Translations under genes and position numbers: made by a program
Notes under the pieces: generated by a model
What the model was told of the DNA's origin: nothing
The model's database searches: none
Seen by the model: the letters and a program-made list of their open reading frames with translations, nothing else
Source: Synergistaceae bacterium
Lineage (GTDB): Bacteria; Synergistota; Synergistia; Synergistales; Synergistaceae
Assembly (NCBI GenBank): GCA_012728235.1
Contig: JAAYFL010000038.1
Coordinates: forward strand, 44,864 to 108,863
Direction: 5' to 3'
DNA: 64,000 nt
Part shown: positions 9,782 to 17,957 of the stretch, one piece after another
Numbering within the stretch: position 1 is the stretch's first letter
Layout: each line of letters starts with the position of its first letter

Positions 9782-9822
9782 AAATAATTGTCGCAGTCTT
9801 GACTGCGACAATTATTTTTCTA
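9782..9822 (+). terminator. Rho-independent terminator after the NSS transporter
   Basis: AAATAATTGTCGCAGTC pairs with GACTGCGACAATTATTT around a tight loop at 9799-9800, followed by a T-rich run. It separates the transporter from grdX, so the grd genes need a promoter in the roughly 50 A+T-rich bases that follow or rely on readthrough. Confidence 0.9.
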
Positions 9823-9872
9823 TTTATTTTAAAAAAACAAAAAATGTATTTAATTAAAAGTGAGGTAATTCT

Positions 9873-10289
9873 TTGCACCCTTCGCTTTTTTTGTATCTAA
9901 CCGTAACGAATAATCCATATATCATAGAACGAGTCAAAGGTGCGAAGTTACTTAAAGGCACTGCTCTTGATGTCATGACAGAGGCTCGTAATTTAGTACA
10001 CGCCGGTTGGAATTTAGTTACGAGCCCTCTATATGGAAATTTTAAACCCAATCAACAACCCTACAGAACTATTGTTTTAAGCAAGTGGAAGGGCGACAAT
10101 AATATGCCTACGGACTTTGAATTCTTAAATTATTTGGAAGAAGCAATAAGTATTTATAAAGACGCTCCTATAATAAGGCAAGTTGGAGAATTCTCCGAGG
10201 AAATAGATATAGATTTTAGACAGCTCGACTTCATGTTAATGTCAAAAACATTTCAAAACTGCGGACTACTTCTTTCCCCGTTAAATTAA
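9873..10289 (+). CDS. grdX: GrdX-family protein
   Basis: A small protein (138 residues) of unknown biochemical function that marks glycine/sarcosine/betaine reductase loci. The sequence shows the family pattern LTVTNNPYIIERVKGA near residue 9, GTALDVMTEARNLVHAGWNL in the middle and PLYGNFKPNQQPYRTIVLSK after it. The C-terminal half (SIYKDAPIIRQVGEF, DIDFRQLDFMLM) is also typical. The start is TTG at 9873, chosen because GAGGTAA precedes it by a normal distance and no better start is in frame. grdE follows after about 65 bases, with a TATAAT-like element at 10301 between them. Confidence 0.85.
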   Translation: MHPSLFLYLTVTNNPYIIERVKGAKLLKGTALDVMTEARNLVHAGWNLVTSPLYGNFKPNQQPYRTIVLSKWKGDNNMPTDFEFLNYLEEAISIYKDAPIIRQVGEFSEEIDIDFRQLDFMLMSKTFQNCGLLLSPLN

Positions 10290-10353
10290 AATTAGGGGAG
10301 TATAATATAGAAAAGTATTCATGTGAAGCAAAATGCATAAAGGGGGAATTTTT

Positions 10354-11649
10354 GTGAAATTAGAACTGCAAAAAGCATTAGTAAAAGGGATAGTCTGGGG
10401 CAATAAGACAGAACTACTCAAAGATTCAACCCTTCAAATCAACAAAAATGAGCTTTTGGAGTTTGTTTCTGATGTGGAAAATTTTAGCGCCATAGACGCG
10501 GACTTGGCCAGACCTGGCGAAAAGGTCAGGATTGTGCCAGTAAAAGATGTCATTCAACCTCGCTACAAAATAGAGGGAAAGGGACAGGTCTTTCCCGGTA
10601 TGATTAGCGACGTCGAAACTGTGGGAGAAGGCAAAACCTTTGTGCTTGAAGGTGCCGCAGTGGTAACTTGCGGAAAAATTATTAACTTTCAAGAGGGAAT
10701 AATAGATATGTCGGGAGAAGGAGCCAAATACACTCCTTTTTCAAAAACAATGAATATGGTCCTTGTAGTAGAAAGAAAAGAGGGGCTTGAAAATCACGCA
10801 TACGAAGAAGCGTGTAGAATGGCAGGTTTTAAGGCTGCCCTCTATCTCGCAAAAAAAGCATACGAGAGTGGAGCTAAAGCGGATAGTATAGAAACATATG
10901 AAATGCCGTCTCTTTCAGAAAGACTCTCAGAACATCCCCAACTTCCTAAGGTTGCCTACTTATATATGTTGCAAACTCAAGGCCTTCTACATGACAGCTA
11001 TGTTTATGGTGTTGATGTCAAAAATATTATTCCCACTCTTATCAGCCCAACCGAAATTATGGATGGCGCAATAGTATCTGGGAATTGTGTTTCTGCTTGC
11101 GACAAAAATAGTACTTACACTCACCAAAATAATCCAGTAATAAATAAACTATACGAACATCACGGCAAGGACCTAAACTTCGTCGGAGTAATTATTACAA
11201 ATGAAAATGTTACTTTGGCAGATAAAAGACGCAGCTCCTCCTACGCTGTTAAACTTGCAACAATGATAGGAGTAGACGGACTCATAATAAGTGAAGAAGG
11301 ATTCGGGAACCCTGATGCAGATCTCATAATGAACTGTACAAAAGCAGAAAAAGTCGGAATAAAAACTGTTTTGATAACGGACGAATATGCCGGCCGCGAT
11401 GGGGCAAGCCAATCGTTGGCAGATGCAGCTCCTGAAGCTGATGCAGTAGTAACAGCCGGCAACGCAAATGAAATAGTAGTTCTTCCCAAAATGGACAAGA
11501 TTATAGGTTTCACAGAATATGTAGACATCATCGCAGGCGGATTTGACGGTTCTCTTCGTCCCGACGGAACAATAGAGGTAGAACTTCAAGCCATAACAGG
11601 TTCCACATCGGAACTTGGATTCACAAATATTGGCGCCAAGAGCTGGTAG
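10354..11649 (+). CDS. grdE: Glycine reductase component B, GrdE proprotein (pyruvoyl-type)
   Basis: GrdE is cleaved at an internal cysteine into two subunits. The new N-terminus becomes a carbonyl (pyruvoyl-type) group that forms a Schiff base with glycine. The processing region SGNCVSACDKNSTYTHQ is present; with the chosen start the two cysteines are residues 245 and 249, and Cys245 matches the known cleavage cysteine (about 242 in characterised proteins). The start is GTG at 10354, preceded by AAGGGGG with 7-base spacing; it gives the expected MKLEL N-terminus, whereas the upstream ATG at 10333 would add seven residues. Total 431 residues. grdB follows after 12 bases. Glycine rather than sarcosine or betaine specificity is inferred from the overall gene set. 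Confidence 0.93.
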   Translation: MKLELQKALVKGIVWGNKTELLKDSTLQINKNELLEFVSDVENFSAIDADLARPGEKVRIVPVKDVIQPRYKIEGKGQVFPGMISDVETVGEGKTFVLEGAAVVTCGKIINFQEGIIDMSGEGAKYTPFSKTMNMVLVVERKEGLENHAYEEACRMAGFKAALYLAKKAYESGAKADSIETYEMPSLSERLSEHPQLPKVAYLYMLQTQGLLHDSYVYGVDVKNIIPTLISPTEIMDGAIVSGNCVSACDKNSTYTHQNNPVINKLYEHHGKDLNFVGVIITNENVTLADKRRSSSYAVKLATMIGVDGLIISEEGFGNPDADLIMNCTKAEKVGIKTVLITDEYAGRDGASQSLADAAPEADAVVTAGNANEIVVLPKMDKIIGFTEYVDIIAGGFDGSLRPDGTIEVELQAITGSTSELGFTNIGAKSW

Positions 11650-11661
11650 GAGGGTAAGAAG

Positions 11662-12969
11662 ATGACATATAGAGTCGTACATTATATCAATCAGTTTTTT
11701 GCCGGCATTGGAGGAGAAGAAAAAGCAGACATAGCTCCTGAATCTCGCCCAGGCGTAGTTGGCCCCGGTATGGCTTTAAAAGCATCATTCGGTTCACAAG
11801 CAGAAATTGTGGGGACCGTAATTTGTGGAGATGGCTACTTTGCTGAGAATATGGAGTCAGCCACAGATGAAGTGCTAAAACTAATAGCAGAATTTAAACC
11901 GGATGCTTTTGTAGCAGGCCCGGCTTTTAATGCCGGACGCTATGGTACGGCCTGTGGTGCTGTTTGCGAGGCTGTTTCAAGGCAGCTAAACATTCCGGTT
12001 GTTACAGGAATGTATCCTGAGAATCCCGGCGTTGATATGTATCGCAAGTCAGTATACATAGTTGAAACAGAGGGAAGTGCCAGAGGACTGAAAGATGCTG
12101 CTCCAGCAATGGCGAAACTCCTTCTCAAAGCACTTTCTCCTGAAGGATTAGGTAGTCCGCAAGATGATGGATACCTTTCTCGCGGAGTTCGTATTAACTG
12201 TTTCTTTGAAAAAACCGGAGCCACACGTGCTGTTGAGATGCTTATTAAAAAATTAAAGGGTGAAAAGTTTGAGACGGAATATCCCATGCCCTCATTTGAC
12301 AGAGTGCCCCCTGCGGCTGCACTTACAGACTTGGAAGAAGCGACCATCGCTGTCATCACTTCTGGAGGGGTAGTCCCGAAAGGAAATCCTGATCGCATAG
12401 AATCGTCAAGTGCAAGTAAATTTGGCACATACAGTATATTGAACGTACAGTCTGCAAACAAAGAAAATTATCAGACTGCACATGGCGGATATGACCCGAC
12501 ATGCGTGAATGAAGATCCTAACAGAGCTCTTCCAGTTGACGTGCTACGTGAAATGGAAAGAGAGGGAGTATTCAAAAAACTTTACGAATACTTCTCGACA
12601 ACCGTTGGGAATGGGACCTCTACAGCTAATGCAAAAAAGTTTGGGATAGCAATAGGAGAACAGCTCAAAAAAGATCATGTGGATGCAGTAATTCTTACTT
12701 CAACTTGAGGAACTTGCACTCGTTGCGGTGCAACGATGGTAAAAGCTATAGAAAGCTATGGGATTCCGGTAGTACACGTGTGTACAATCGTGCCAATTTC
12801 ACAAACGGTAGGAGCGAATAGAATTGTCCCCGCCGTAGCAATACCTTATCCTCTGGGAGACCCATCAAAATCTCCGTCAGAGGAAAAAGATCTTCGCAGA
12901 ACAATACTTGAAAAAGCTCTAAAAGCACTACAGACACCTGTTACCGAGCAAACAGTGTTTACAGATTAA
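11662..12969 (+). CDS. grdB: Glycine reductase component B gamma subunit, selenoprotein GrdB (UGA = Sec at codon 349)
   Basis: GrdB carries the selenocysteine that, with GrdE, activates glycine and transfers its carboxymethyl group to GrdA. The frame is continuous from the ATG at 11662 to the TAA at 12969 except for TGA at 12706-12708. The context VILTST-U-GTCTRCGAT is the conserved GrdB Sec motif, and homology continues without a break after it (IPVVHVCTIVPISQTVGANR). Total 435 residues including Sec349. A perfect short hairpin lies 12 bases after the UGA (listed separately). Standard gene calling would report two fragments (11662-12708 and 12736-12969). Ribosome binding site AGGAGGG. The gene lies directly downstream of grdE. 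Confidence 0.96.
12721..12735 (+). promoter_or_regulatory. Bacterial SECIS-like hairpin inside grdB
   Basis: CGTTGC-GGT-GCAACG is a perfect 6-bp stem with a GGT triloop, beginning 12 bases after the Sec UGA. Bacterial SECIS elements sit just after the UGA and expose a G-U in the apical loop for SelB, which fits. The stem is coding sequence (Arg-Cys-Gly-Ala-Thr region). Its function is inferred from position and shape. Confidence 0.7.
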
Positions 12970-12979
12970 AATATTAAAA

Positions 12980-13020
12980 TAACAAGGCAGTTGTGAACGT
13001 GAGTTTCAACTGCCTTGTTA
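12980..13020 (+). repeat. Perfect 14-bp inverted repeat between grdB and grdC
   Basis: TAACAAGGCAGTTG (12980-12993) pairs perfectly with CAACTGCCTTGTTA (13007-13020) around a 13-base loop, 10 bases after the grdB stop. No T-run follows, so it is a poor intrinsic terminator. It could attenuate, stabilise the upstream message or act as a processing site. The rest of the 192-base gap holds a second imperfect inverted repeat (AGTAAGA near 13085 with TCTTACT near 13102) and the grdC ribosome binding site GGGAGGA. Confidence 0.7.
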
Positions 13021-13161
13021 CTACCTCTGCAGAATACTTAAAATACTTTAATACTGCAACTTAGATTGAGAAATTAATAGCCATAGTAAGAATCTCTAAA
13101 CTCTTACTGTATCTGTGGTTATATAATCCTAATAATTTAACTTAAACAGGGAGGAACTGAA

Positions 13162-14697
13162 ATGCCCAAAGCCGCAATTAAAGCAGCCTCATATTCGTTA
13201 AACCATGTGCCTGAACTGGCTATTTTTTATGGCAATACGCCCTATGTAGAAAGATCGAAACATCCTAACTCAGAATTTCTTACCGAACTTCCAAAACATG
13301 TTCAACAATACAATGAAGCAGCTGGATATCCACCAAATAAAACTTACATAGGTTCTTTAACGATTGATGAATTAGAGGCTAAAGTTCAACCTTGGCACGA
13401 AAATCTCGACAAATCGACAGAACGGTATGGCAAATACGGAGAGATTATGCCTGAAGACGAGACAATTGGATTCTTGGATATTTGTGACGTTTTCGATCTT
13501 ATATGGTTAGAAAAAGAATTCGCCGAATCAATTAGGAAGAAGCTGGCGAAACATCCACTAATGAGAGAAGAGATTTTGTCGCGCCTTGAAAAAGGACATG
13601 AGCTTTCAGAAATAAATGATGAAATCTCAAAATCAACAGCTCTGCCACTTTATTTCGAAAATAAAGTAGTAGGCTGTTGTAGAAGGGCGCATGAATCAGA
13701 TCCAAATCTCACTTCCTATGAGCTTCTTGTAAATATAACATCCAAGGCCACGGCGGTTCTATCTCTTCTTCATCTTATAAAAAGTAGCAATCTGAAAGCA
13801 GAAGAAATTGATTTTGTTATAGAGTGTTCTGAAGAGGCAGCGGGAGATATGAATCAGCGCGGTGGCGGCAACTTCGCTAAGGCAATAGCTGAAATAGCAG
13901 GTTGTACAAATGCTTCTGGCTGCGATGTCCGTGGTTTTTGTGCAGGACCGGTACATGCAATACTCAGCGGAGCTTCAATGGTAGCAGCTGGAACCAGAAA
14001 GAACGTTGCAGTTGTAGCAGGAGGAGCCATTCCCAAACTTTATATGAACTCACGTGACCACGTGAAAAAACAGCTTCCCGCACTTGAAAACTGTCTTGGC
14101 TCATTTGGAGTTTTGATAGTTCCTGAAGACGGCATTTCACCGGTAATACGTCTAGATGCGATAGGGAAGCATACTGTTGGTGCCGGTGCTTCTCCCCAAG
14201 CGGTAACATCTGTTCTTACATACGAACCTCTGCAAAAAATAGGCTTAACTCTCAACGATGTAGATAAATATGCTCCTGAACTTCAAAATCCAGAAATCAC
14301 ACTGCCAGCAGGAGCGGGCAATGTGCCGGAAGCAAACTTTAAAATGATTGCGGCTCTTGGTGTAATGAAAGGGCAAATAGAAAAAAGCGATATGCTAACC
14401 TTTATAAAAAAACATGGAATGACAGGTTTCGCACACACACAAGGGCACATCCCTTCGGGAGTTCCATACATTGGTCATGCTATAGATGCTATGGCCTCCG
14501 GCACAATAAACAGAGCAATGATTATAGGTAAGGGAAGTTTATTTTTGGGACGTCTAACAAACCTGGCAGATGGAGCCTCTTTTTTATTAGAAAGGGCAAC
14601 AGGCCGGGTAGAGTCTGAAAGTGCAACTACAAAAGAGGAAATTCGAACACTAATATTGGAATCTCTCATAGAAATAGCTGAAGGCCTGAATAAATAA
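13162..14697 (+). CDS. grdC: Glycine reductase component C beta subunit
   Basis: With GrdD, GrdC takes the Se-carboxymethyl group from GrdA and makes an acetyl-thioester that is phosphorolysed to acetyl phosphate. It is 511 residues, full length. The fold is related to FabH/thiolase-like acyl transferases; the stretch around residues 234-265 contains GGGNFAKAIAEIAGCTNASG and CDVRGFCAGPVHAI with conserved cysteines. The glycine-rich region AGAGNVPEANFKMIAALGV and the HTQGHIPSGVPYIGHA stretch are also characteristic. The ATG follows GGGAGGAACTGAA. It is separated from grdB by a 192-base gap with inverted repeats and is followed after 10 bases by grdD. Confidence 0.95.
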   Translation: MPKAAIKAASYSLNHVPELAIFYGNTPYVERSKHPNSEFLTELPKHVQQYNEAAGYPPNKTYIGSLTIDELEAKVQPWHENLDKSTERYGKYGEIMPEDETIGFLDICDVFDLIWLEKEFAESIRKKLAKHPLMREEILSRLEKGHELSEINDEISKSTALPLYFENKVVGCCRRAHESDPNLTSYELLVNITSKATAVLSLLHLIKSSNLKAEEIDFVIECSEEAAGDMNQRGGGNFAKAIAEIAGCTNASGCDVRGFCAGPVHAILSGASMVAAGTRKNVAVVAGGAIPKLYMNSRDHVKKQLPALENCLGSFGVLIVPEDGISPVIRLDAIGKHTVGAGASPQAVTSVLTYEPLQKIGLTLNDVDKYAPELQNPEITLPAGAGNVPEANFKMIAALGVMKGQIEKSDMLTFIKKHGMTGFAHTQGHIPSGVPYIGHAIDAMASGTINRAMIIGKGSLFLGRLTNLADGASFLLERATGRVESESATTKEEIRTLILESLIEIAEGLNK

Positions 14698-14707
14698 GGT
14701 GAAAAAT

Positions 14708-15883
14708 ATGGACAATATAAATTCAAAAGCCGAAACAAAAAAAATAATAGGCGAAGTCCTAACAGAGATAGTCGAAAGTGTCAAATACGGAAACTTTAAA
14801 AAGACAAAAATCGGCTTAATGGTTTATGGAAGCGAGTTGGGAGAAGAAGAGCTGCTCAAGGGCGCTTTCCGCGCCATGCAAAATGATCCTTCCATTGAAG
14901 TTGTCCCTATTGGGCCGAAACTCGAAGGTTACGAAAATTACGAATGGATAGAAACTCAAGCTTGTGAAAGTGAAGTTTCCGAGGCAATGGAGAAAGCACT
15001 TAGAAATGGCGAGATTGAAGGTGCGGTGGCCCTACACTATCCATTCCCTCTCGGAATAATTACCATTGGCAGAATAATAACCCCAGCAAAAGGTAATTCT
15101 TGTTTTATAGCTTCATCAACAGGTTCATCTTCAGCAAACAGAGTTGAAGCTATGATACGAAATGCCATTTTAGCCATAGCCACAGCAAAGGCAAATGGCA
15201 TTGCTAACCCGACAATAGGGATATTAAATCTTGATGGAGCACGTACAGCACTTCGTGCACTTCAAAAACTAAATGAAAACGGATATAAAATAAATTTTGC
15301 ATCAAGCGCCAGAAAAGACGGAGGAGCCATACTCAGGGGGAATGATCTTCTTATCGGAGTTGCGGATATCTGCGTAACAGACACATTAACAGGCAATGTA
15401 CTCATGAAACTGTTTTCAGCATGGAATACAGGAGGCAACTTCGAATCAGTCGGTTGGGGTTACGGTCCTTCTGTTGGTGATGGCTGGGATAAAGTAGTAT
15501 CCATAATCTCTAGAGTATCAGGAGCCCCTGTTGTGGCAAATGCACTCTCATACAATGCTAAATCAGTGAGAAATGAATTGTCCACAAAAGTTCGGGAAGA
15601 GCTTGTCCTGGCCCAAAAAGCAGGTTTAGACGAAATAATAAATTCAATTAGCTCAAGAGAAACTGTAGAAAACCCGTGTGAGGTTAAAGCTCCGGAAAAA
15701 GAGACAACAGATGAGGAGCTCCAAGGTATAGATGTATTGGAAATAGAAAATGCAGTTATAACACTTTGGAAAGCCGGAGTATATGCAGAGTCTTCAATGG
15801 GCTGTACCGGCCCCGTTGTAAAGTTTTCGTCATCTAAAAAAGAAATGGTCAGAAAAATACTCAAAGAAAACGGCTATATATAG
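14708..15883 (+). CDS. grdD: Glycine reductase component C alpha subunit
   Basis: GrdD carries the acetyl-thioester that is released as acetyl phosphate, conserving energy for acetate kinase. The start ATG at 14708 is preceded at good spacing by TAAGGTGA; an in-frame GTG at 14699 would sit on the ribosome binding site itself. Total 391 residues. The protein has the PlsX-like nucleotide/phosphate fold, and the family cysteine is visible near the end in SSMGCTGPVVKFSS (Cys366 here; Cys359 is the acetylated residue in characterised proteins, from memory). A terminator follows, closing the grd operon. No acetate kinase or phosphotransacetylase gene is in the window. Confidence 0.94.
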   Translation: MDNINSKAETKKIIGEVLTEIVESVKYGNFKKTKIGLMVYGSELGEEELLKGAFRAMQNDPSIEVVPIGPKLEGYENYEWIETQACESEVSEAMEKALRNGEIEGAVALHYPFPLGIITIGRIITPAKGNSCFIASSTGSSSANRVEAMIRNAILAIATAKANGIANPTIGILNLDGARTALRALQKLNENGYKINFASSARKDGGAILRGNDLLIGVADICVTDTLTGNVLMKLFSAWNTGGNFESVGWGYGPSVGDGWDKVVSIISRVSGAPVVANALSYNAKSVRNELSTKVREELVLAQKAGLDEIINSISSRETVENPCEVKAPEKETTDEELQGIDVLEIENAVITLWKAGVYAESSMGCTGPVVKFSSSKKEMVRKILKENGYI

Positions 15884-15920
15884 AAAATAGCAAATTAAAG
15901 AAAAATAAAAGTGATATAAA

Positions 15921-15950
15921 AAAAGAGACCTGGTTAAAGGTCTCTTTTAA
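15921..15950 (+). terminator. Terminator between convergent grdD and etfA
   Basis: AAAAGAGACC (15921-15930) and GGTCTCTTTT (15939-15948) form a perfect 10-bp stem with an 8-base loop and T/A runs on both sides, so it can terminate from either strand. Confidence 0.85.
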
Positions 15951-15977
15951 TTGGCTAGAAGTTTTAACGAGAAACAA

Positions 15978-16982
15978 TTACCTATTTTTTCGTGATTTTA
16001 TCCTCTCAATGAGAGCTTCAAGCACTTCCATTGCATCACCTTGGATACTTAAGTCTGCTACTCTAAAGATAGGGGCTTCCGGGTCGCTATTTATGGCGAT
16101 GATTGTTTCCGAACCGGAAGTTCCAGCGATATGCTGTACTGCTCCTGATATACCGAAAGCAAGATACATTCTAGGAGTAACTGCCTTTCCACTAAGTCCT
16201 ATCTGAGCTGAATAGGGAGCCCATCCCAAGTCTACTGCGGCTCTCGATGCGCCCACAGAGCCTTCTAAAAGTTCAGCAAGCTCATTTAATCTTGCGAAAT
16301 TTTTCCCCGTCTTCATTCCCTTTCCACCTGCGACGATCAGCTCTGCTTCTTGTAAAGGTAGTCCTACGCTTCCCTCAGCTTCAAAACCGATATAAGTAAG
16401 CAGGGAGTCTAGTGCGTCTTGGGGTACCGATTCCTCTATCACAACGCCTTCATGTTTTTCGTTTTTTGCTAGTGGTCTTTTTGACTTAGGTCTCACTGTA
16501 CACATCTGTGGATGTCTACCTATTGTTTTTATATCTGCCATGACATTTCCGCCTATTGCAGGTCTTGTCTGTATAAGCTCTTTTGTATTAGGGTCAATTG
16601 ACATTTCAGTACAGTCTGCAGTAAGGCCGCATCCCAGCCTTGCGCTCAGCAGAGGCATAATAGTTCTGCCCCGTGTGGTTGCTGATGCTATAAGAATAGA
16701 AGGCATATATTTGTCTATAAGTTTTTCAAGACTGTTTACAACAATATCAGAATGAAAGTTTTCAAACTTTGAATTATCTATTACGTAAACCTTGTCGGCA
16801 CCGTAGGAAATTAAATCTCCGGCACAACTTTTTATATCGCTTCCTAGCACAATGCTTGCAAGGGGCGCATCTAATTTATCAGCTAACTCTCTTCCCCAAG
16901 CCAACAGTTCAAGAGAAACTGTATGAATTTTGCCTCCTCTGACCTCTGCTAAAGTCCAGACTTCCTTACCTACACGACTCAT
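15978..16982 (-). CDS. etfA: Electron transfer flavoprotein alpha subunit
   Basis: EtfA binds FAD and, with EtfB, moves electrons between dehydrogenases and NAD(P)H, ferredoxin or quinone. It is 334 residues. The N-terminal ETF domain has ILIASATTRGRTIMPLLSAR near residue 93. The C-terminal FAD domain has VAGGKGMKTGKNFARLNELA near residue 213, ASRAAVDLGWAPYSAQIG and the signature YLAFGISGAVQHIAGTSGSE, then AINSDPEAPIFRVADL. The start codon overlaps the end of etfB by 4 bases. No acyl-CoA dehydrogenase, lactate dehydrogenase or FixC-like partner lies beside the pair, so the redox partner is unknown, and I cannot tell whether the complex bifurcates electrons. Confidence 0.95.
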   Translation of the reverse strand: MSRVGKEVWTLAEVRGGKIHTVSLELLAWGRELADKLDAPLASIVLGSDIKSCAGDLISYGADKVYVIDNSKFENFHSDIVVNSLEKLIDKYMPSILIASATTRGRTIMPLLSARLGCGLTADCTEMSIDPNTKELIQTRPAIGGNVMADIKTIGRHPQMCTVRPKSKRPLAKNEKHEGVVIEESVPQDALDSLLTYIGFEAEGSVGLPLQEAELIVAGGKGMKTGKNFARLNELAELLEGSVGASRAAVDLGWAPYSAQIGLSGKAVTPRMYLAFGISGAVQHIAGTSGSETIIAINSDPEAPIFRVADLSIQGDAMEVLEALIERIKSRKNR

Positions 16983-17791
16983 CTTGCCGCCTCCAAAAAG
17001 TTTCTATCCTCAAGTTTTTCTAAAATGGCTGTGAGCGCATCTTCAAAACAATCAGAAGTTTTAATTTTCTTCCCCTGTCTTGTAACTTTAGGGTAAGTTA
17101 TCTTTACAACACGAGTCGGAGAACCTTTTAATCCCATCTCATCCTCTGATAAGTCGAGGACATCAGCCGTAACTGTTGGGATTTCACTCTGCTTGGCTTT
17201 TATTTTCCCATCCAAAGTACAAAGCCTTGGAATATTAATCTCTTTAATGGGAATGACAAAAGAGGGAAGAGGAGCTTCAAGAGTTTCATGTCCACCCTCA
17301 ACGGCACGAACCACGCGGATACTATCTGTAGTTAATTTTTCAATTGCACTGACATAAGTAAACACGGGTAACTTGAGCAACTCAGCCACAGCAGGGCCGA
17401 CTTGTCCTGTTTCGCCATCTGTCGCTCTTTCTCCGGCAAAAAACAGATCAAAAGGCCCTTCCTTTTCAAGGAACTTGGCCAGAGTTCTTGCTGTAGCCAA
17501 AGTATCAGCTCCGCCGAAACGTCTGTCAGTAAGCAGCACACCTCTGTCGCATCCCATTGCGATTGCATAAGTTGCGGTTTTTTTTGCCTGAGGAGGCCCC
17601 ATTGTAATAGCTACTATCTCAGTTGGATGTTTGCCTCTGCTCTCTTTTATTCTTACTGCAGCTTCAATAGCGTGCAAGTCAAGCGGATTAAGTTCAGATT
17701 CGACGCCATCTCGAATCATGGTTCCTGTATTTTCGTCAATTTTAACCGTCTCTACTGACGGTACTTGTTTCACAAGTACAGCAATGCGCAA
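16979..17791 (-). CDS. etfB: Electron transfer flavoprotein beta subunit
   Basis: EtfB is the partner of EtfA and holds AMP or a second FAD, depending on the subtype. The start is set at TTG (17791), which follows GGAGGA at normal spacing and gives MRIAVLVKQVP, the typical EtfB N-terminus; an in-frame TTG at 17809 lies upstream of the ribosome binding site. Total 270 residues. The family stretch DGETGQVGPAVAELLKLP near residue 119 and the preceding AMGCDRGVLLTDRRFGGADT are present. The gene leads the minus-strand etfBA pair. A long hairpin lies upstream, at the end of the wzz-like gene, so etfBA probably has its own promoter in 17792-17884. Confidence 0.95.
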   Translation of the reverse strand: MRIAVLVKQVPSVETVKIDENTGTMIRDGVESELNPLDLHAIEAAVRIKESRGKHPTEIVAITMGPPQAKKTATYAIAMGCDRGVLLTDRRFGGADTLATARTLAKFLEKEGPFDLFFAGERATDGETGQVGPAVAELLKLPVFTYVSAIEKLTTDSIRVVRAVEGGHETLEAPLPSFVIPIKEINIPRLCTLDGKIKAKQSEIPTVTADVLDLSEDEMGLKGSPTRVVKITYPKVTRQGKKIKTSDCFEDALTAILEKLEDRNFLEAAR

Positions 17792-17884
17792 AGTACTTCC
17801 TCCATTCAATTTCTATATATTCATATGAGTGTAATTAAAATCAAAAGCTAATTATATATCATATTAACTTTATGGCTAACAAAT

Positions 17885-17938
17885 TATCAGAGCAGGGGCT
17901 TCTCTTTTATTTAAAACAGAGAAGCCCCTACTCTGATA
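17885..17938 (-). terminator. Long hairpin after the Wzz-like gene
   Basis: A 21-bp stem with one mismatch: 17885-17905 (TATCAGAG, then AGGGGCTTCTCT) against 17918-17938. It lies 20 bases past the stop of the minus-strand Wzz-like gene and before etfB. The T-run on the minus side is weak, so it is a probable rather than certain terminator. Confidence 0.65.
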
Positions 17939-17957
17939 GCTGTAAATATGATTTTTA

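Noticed and set aside
11173..12461. Long antisense ORFs opposite grdE and grdB (169 and 173 residues)
   Set aside because: They lie entirely opposite well-conserved genes, have no ribosome binding sites or recognisable domains and read as codon-shadow artefacts.
12736..12969. Separate 77-residue gene after the first part of grdB
   Set aside because: It is the in-frame C-terminus of selenoprotein GrdB beyond the Sec UGA; the family sequence continues without a break.
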